A DNA stretch of 64,000 nucleotides from Sporosarcina koreensis (GTDB lineage: Bacteria > Bacillota > Bacilli > Bacillales_A > Planococcaceae): contig NZ_LQYA01000007.1 in the NCBI RefSeq assembly GCF_001531445.1, forward strand, positions 32,730 through 96,729, in the 5' to 3' direction. A program made the translations under genes and the position numbers. The notes beneath the pieces are model-generated. The model saw only the letters and a program-made list of their open reading frames with translations, had not been told where the DNA came from and ran no database searches. Of this stretch, positions 62,476-64,000 are shown piece after piece (the stretch's first letter is position 1; each line of letters starts with the position of its first letter).

Positions 62476-63114
62476 ATGCAACGCTACCATACACTGAACA
62501 AGTTAATCGATTCAAAACTAACAGTTGTCATTCGCGGTCAATCGGTTGAAGAGAGCGAGATAATTTGCGAAGCCTGTATCGCTGGAGGCATTAAATCGTT
62601 AGAAGTGACATTCACGATACCAAATGCTACACAATTACTTTTAGAATTGAAGAAAAAACATCCAGATGTTTTAGTAGGTGCTGGAACTGTTTTGGATAGT
62701 GAAACAGCCCGAACAGCAATCATTGCGGGAGCGGAATTTATCGTTAGTCCATCGTTTGATAAGAAGGTTGCTAAGCTTTGTAATAGGTATGGAATCACTT
62801 ACATACCAGGTTGCATGACAATCAATGAAATCGTTGACGCCTTGCAATATGGTGTATCGCTCGTGAAATTGTTCCCTGCTGACGAGTATAAGCCGTCCTT
62901 CATTAAAATTGTGCAAGGGCCGCTCCCACATGTCTTGATCATGCCTACTGGCGGTGTGAATATTGATAACGTTACGGATTGGCTTGAGGCGGGTGCTGCA
63001 GTAGTAGGGGTAGGTGGAGAAATCACTAGGCCGATAAAAGAAAATAATAGGGAACAAATTACACTGAACGCCCAAAATTTCCTGACAGAGATTGAAGGTC
63101 ATCGACATGGGTAG
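62476..63114 (+). CDS. eda: KDPG/KHG aldolase
   Basis: Start ATG 62476 behind AGGAGGAG; 212 residues. The class I aldolase catalytic pair is visible: Glu in GGIKSLEVTFTIPNA near 43 and the Schiff-base Lys in GVSLVKLFPADEYKPS near 131. PGCMTINEI and MPTGGVNIDNV are further family blocks. It splits 2-keto-3-deoxy-6-phosphogluconate to pyruvate and glyceraldehyde-3-phosphate. It overlaps the KDG kinase start by eight bases. Confidence 0.93.
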   Translation: MQRYHTLNKLIDSKLTVVIRGQSVEESEIICEACIAGGIKSLEVTFTIPNATQLLLELKKKHPDVLVGAGTVLDSETARTAIIAGAEFIVSPSFDKKVAKLCNRYGITYIPGCMTINEIVDALQYGVSLVKLFPADEYKPSFIKIVQGPLPHVLIMPTGGVNIDNVTDWLEAGAAVVGVGGEITRPIKENNREQITLNAQNFLTEIEGHRHG

Positions 63115-64000
63115 GGTAGTAGCTTTCGGAGAGGTTTTAATGCGGTTAACGCCGCCTGACCACAGGCATATTAGCCAAACCGATTGTTTAAACGTACATT
63201 TTGGTGGAGCTGAAGCGAATGTCATGGTCAATCTATCCAACCTCGGGCATGATGTGCGTCTGCTGACTTCTTTACCGGGCCATTCGGTAGGGGATGCAGC
63301 GATGAAACATCTACAAGCCCACCGAGTCGATACTTCATTTATTCAACGAATAGATGGAAGACTTGGCATCTATTATTACGAATCTGGCTATTCACTTAGA
63401 CAGGCGAAGGTCATTTATGATCGGCATAGCTCTAGCATCCAGTTGTTAGATGAAGAGATGATCAATTGGGACTTGCTGTTGGAAAATGTCCAGTTGTTTC
63501 ATCTGACGGGCATCACCCTCGCTCTTGGACCGGTCGTCCGGCAGATTGCTCTTAGAGCCCTCGAGGAAGCGAAGAAGCGGAATATCTCTGTAAGCTTTGA
63601 TTTCAACTACAGAAGCGCTCTATGGTCAATTGAAGAAGCGAAGATTGAATTTCAAAAGGTCTTGCCATACGTGTCGATTTGTTTTGCGGGATACAAAGAC
63701 TTTCGTGCCAGTTTGGACATGGAGGGACCTGAAGAGTTCGACGAAGAAGAGCTGAAGGGCTTCTTTAAACTCGCAGCTGATCGTTACGGAATGAGAGCTA
63801 TTGCATGCACGAATCGCGTCGTCCACCAATCAAACGATCACCAGCTGCAAGGATTCCTATATATGGATGGTGTAACAGTTCAAACTAAATCCTTCCGTTT
63901 TGCCATCGTTGACCGGATCGGCGGAGGTGATGCATTCGCTAGCGGAATATTGCACGGCTTGTTAATCAAGAAAACCGCAGAAGAAACGGTCCAGTTCGGA
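63107..64000 (+). CDS. kdgK: 2-keto-3-deoxygluconate kinase (PfkB family), cut by window edge
   Basis: The frame opens at ATG 63107 and has 298 codons before the right edge. Translation starts MGRVVAFGEVLMRLTPPDH and includes FGGAEANVMVNLSNLGHDVRLLTSL, DFNYRSALWS near 167, and IVDRIGGGDAFASGILHGLL near 267. The Gly-Gly-Gly-Asp motif is the PfkB anion hole and catalytic aspartate. It phosphorylates KDG for the preceding aldolase. The C-terminal 30-40 residues lie beyond the window. Confidence 0.9.
   Translation, partial: MGRVVAFGEVLMRLTPPDHRHISQTDCLNVHFGGAEANVMVNLSNLGHDVRLLTSLPGHSVGDAAMKHLQAHRVDTSFIQRIDGRLGIYYYESGYSLRQAKVIYDRHSSSIQLLDEEMINWDLLLENVQLFHLTGITLALGPVVRQIALRALEEAKKRNISVSFDFNYRSALWSIEEAKIEFQKVLPYVSICFAGYKDFRASLDMEGPEEFDEEELKGFFKLAADRYGMRAIACTNRVVHQSNDHQLQGFLYMDGVTVQTKSFRFAIVDRIGGGDAFASGILHGLLIKKTAEETVQFG

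Noticed and set aside
1-64000. Insertion sequences, prophage genes, CRISPR arrays, rRNA or tRNA
   Set aside because: No transposase, phage structural gene, regular spaced repeat, or cloverleaf was seen on either strand.

Overview
The window looks like the chromosome of a low-to-moderate G+C Gram-positive, spore-former-like Bacillales member. The clues are strong AGGAGG-type ribosome binding sites, frequent TTG and GTG starts, SLH-domain surface protein, lipobox lipoproteins, a CcpA-type cre site, hairpin-plus-U-run terminators, and a GC-rich intergenic repeat that I recall from Bacillaceae and Planococcaceae. Genus cannot be fixed from the sequence alone. No rRNA, tRNA, CRISPR, transposase or phage gene was seen.

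Layout. 1-1031 (minus): start of a hydantoinase/oxoprolinase (HyuA) gene cut by the window edge, with an XRE-cupin regulator upstream. 1388-2137: a C-terminally truncated quinone-reductase-like dehydrogenase. 2300-5830 (minus): an array of small one-gene units (NTF2-like, CatB-type acetyltransferase, small unknown, DinB-like, GNAT, DinB-like), most with their own terminator, with a short repeat (TGGTCGAACTG) recurring between units. 6008-6967 (minus): PLP threonine/serine dehydratase. 7792-14541 (plus): cre site, M20 amidohydrolase and a complete peptide-type ABC transporter (lipoprotein, two permeases, two ATPases), converging on a LysR gene. 15831-19815 (minus): catabolic operon cupin, Rid-family protein, AtoE-type transporter, GntR regulator, FAH-family hydrolase. 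20287-24889 (minus): TrmB-type regulator, cyclase-family hydrolase, Na+/solute symporter with fused winged helices, second FAH-family protein.

25334-28670 (minus): large LuxR/MalT-like ATPase regulator and an atypical NarL-type response regulator. 28827-28983: GC-rich repeat with terminal inverted repeats. 29195-36367: an unusual peptide-type transporter: fused double ATPase and an unknown small protein on the minus strand, divergent from two N-terminally extended permeases and a binding lipoprotein whose domain order appears circularly permuted. 36463-40034 (minus): FecR-domain protein and SLH-NHL surface protein, translationally coupled, followed upstream by a second LuxR/MalT-like regulator (40182-42737). 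43104-43697: TetR regulator. 43756-52516 (plus): a third peptide-type transporter with an M14 carboxypeptidase, then an alpha/beta hydrolase and a PaiB-like protein. 52683-64000 (plus): a sugar operon with a symporter, AGE epimerase, ceramidase-like hydrolase, NagB, NagA, SIS protein, ROK repressor, UxuA, UxuB-like SDR, KDPG aldolase and the start of KDG kinase.

Together the region is devoted to nutrient scavenging: three Dpp/Opp-like uptake systems paired with peptidases or amidohydrolases, two small organic-acid or ring-cleavage pathways ending in FAH-family enzymes, and one operon that would feed both amino sugar (via fructose-6-phosphate) and uronate (via KDG to pyruvate and glyceraldehyde-3-phosphate) into central metabolism. 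The most unusual items are the permuted binding protein with its extended permeases, the symporter with a DNA-binding-like tail, and the small-gene array with a recurring repeat.
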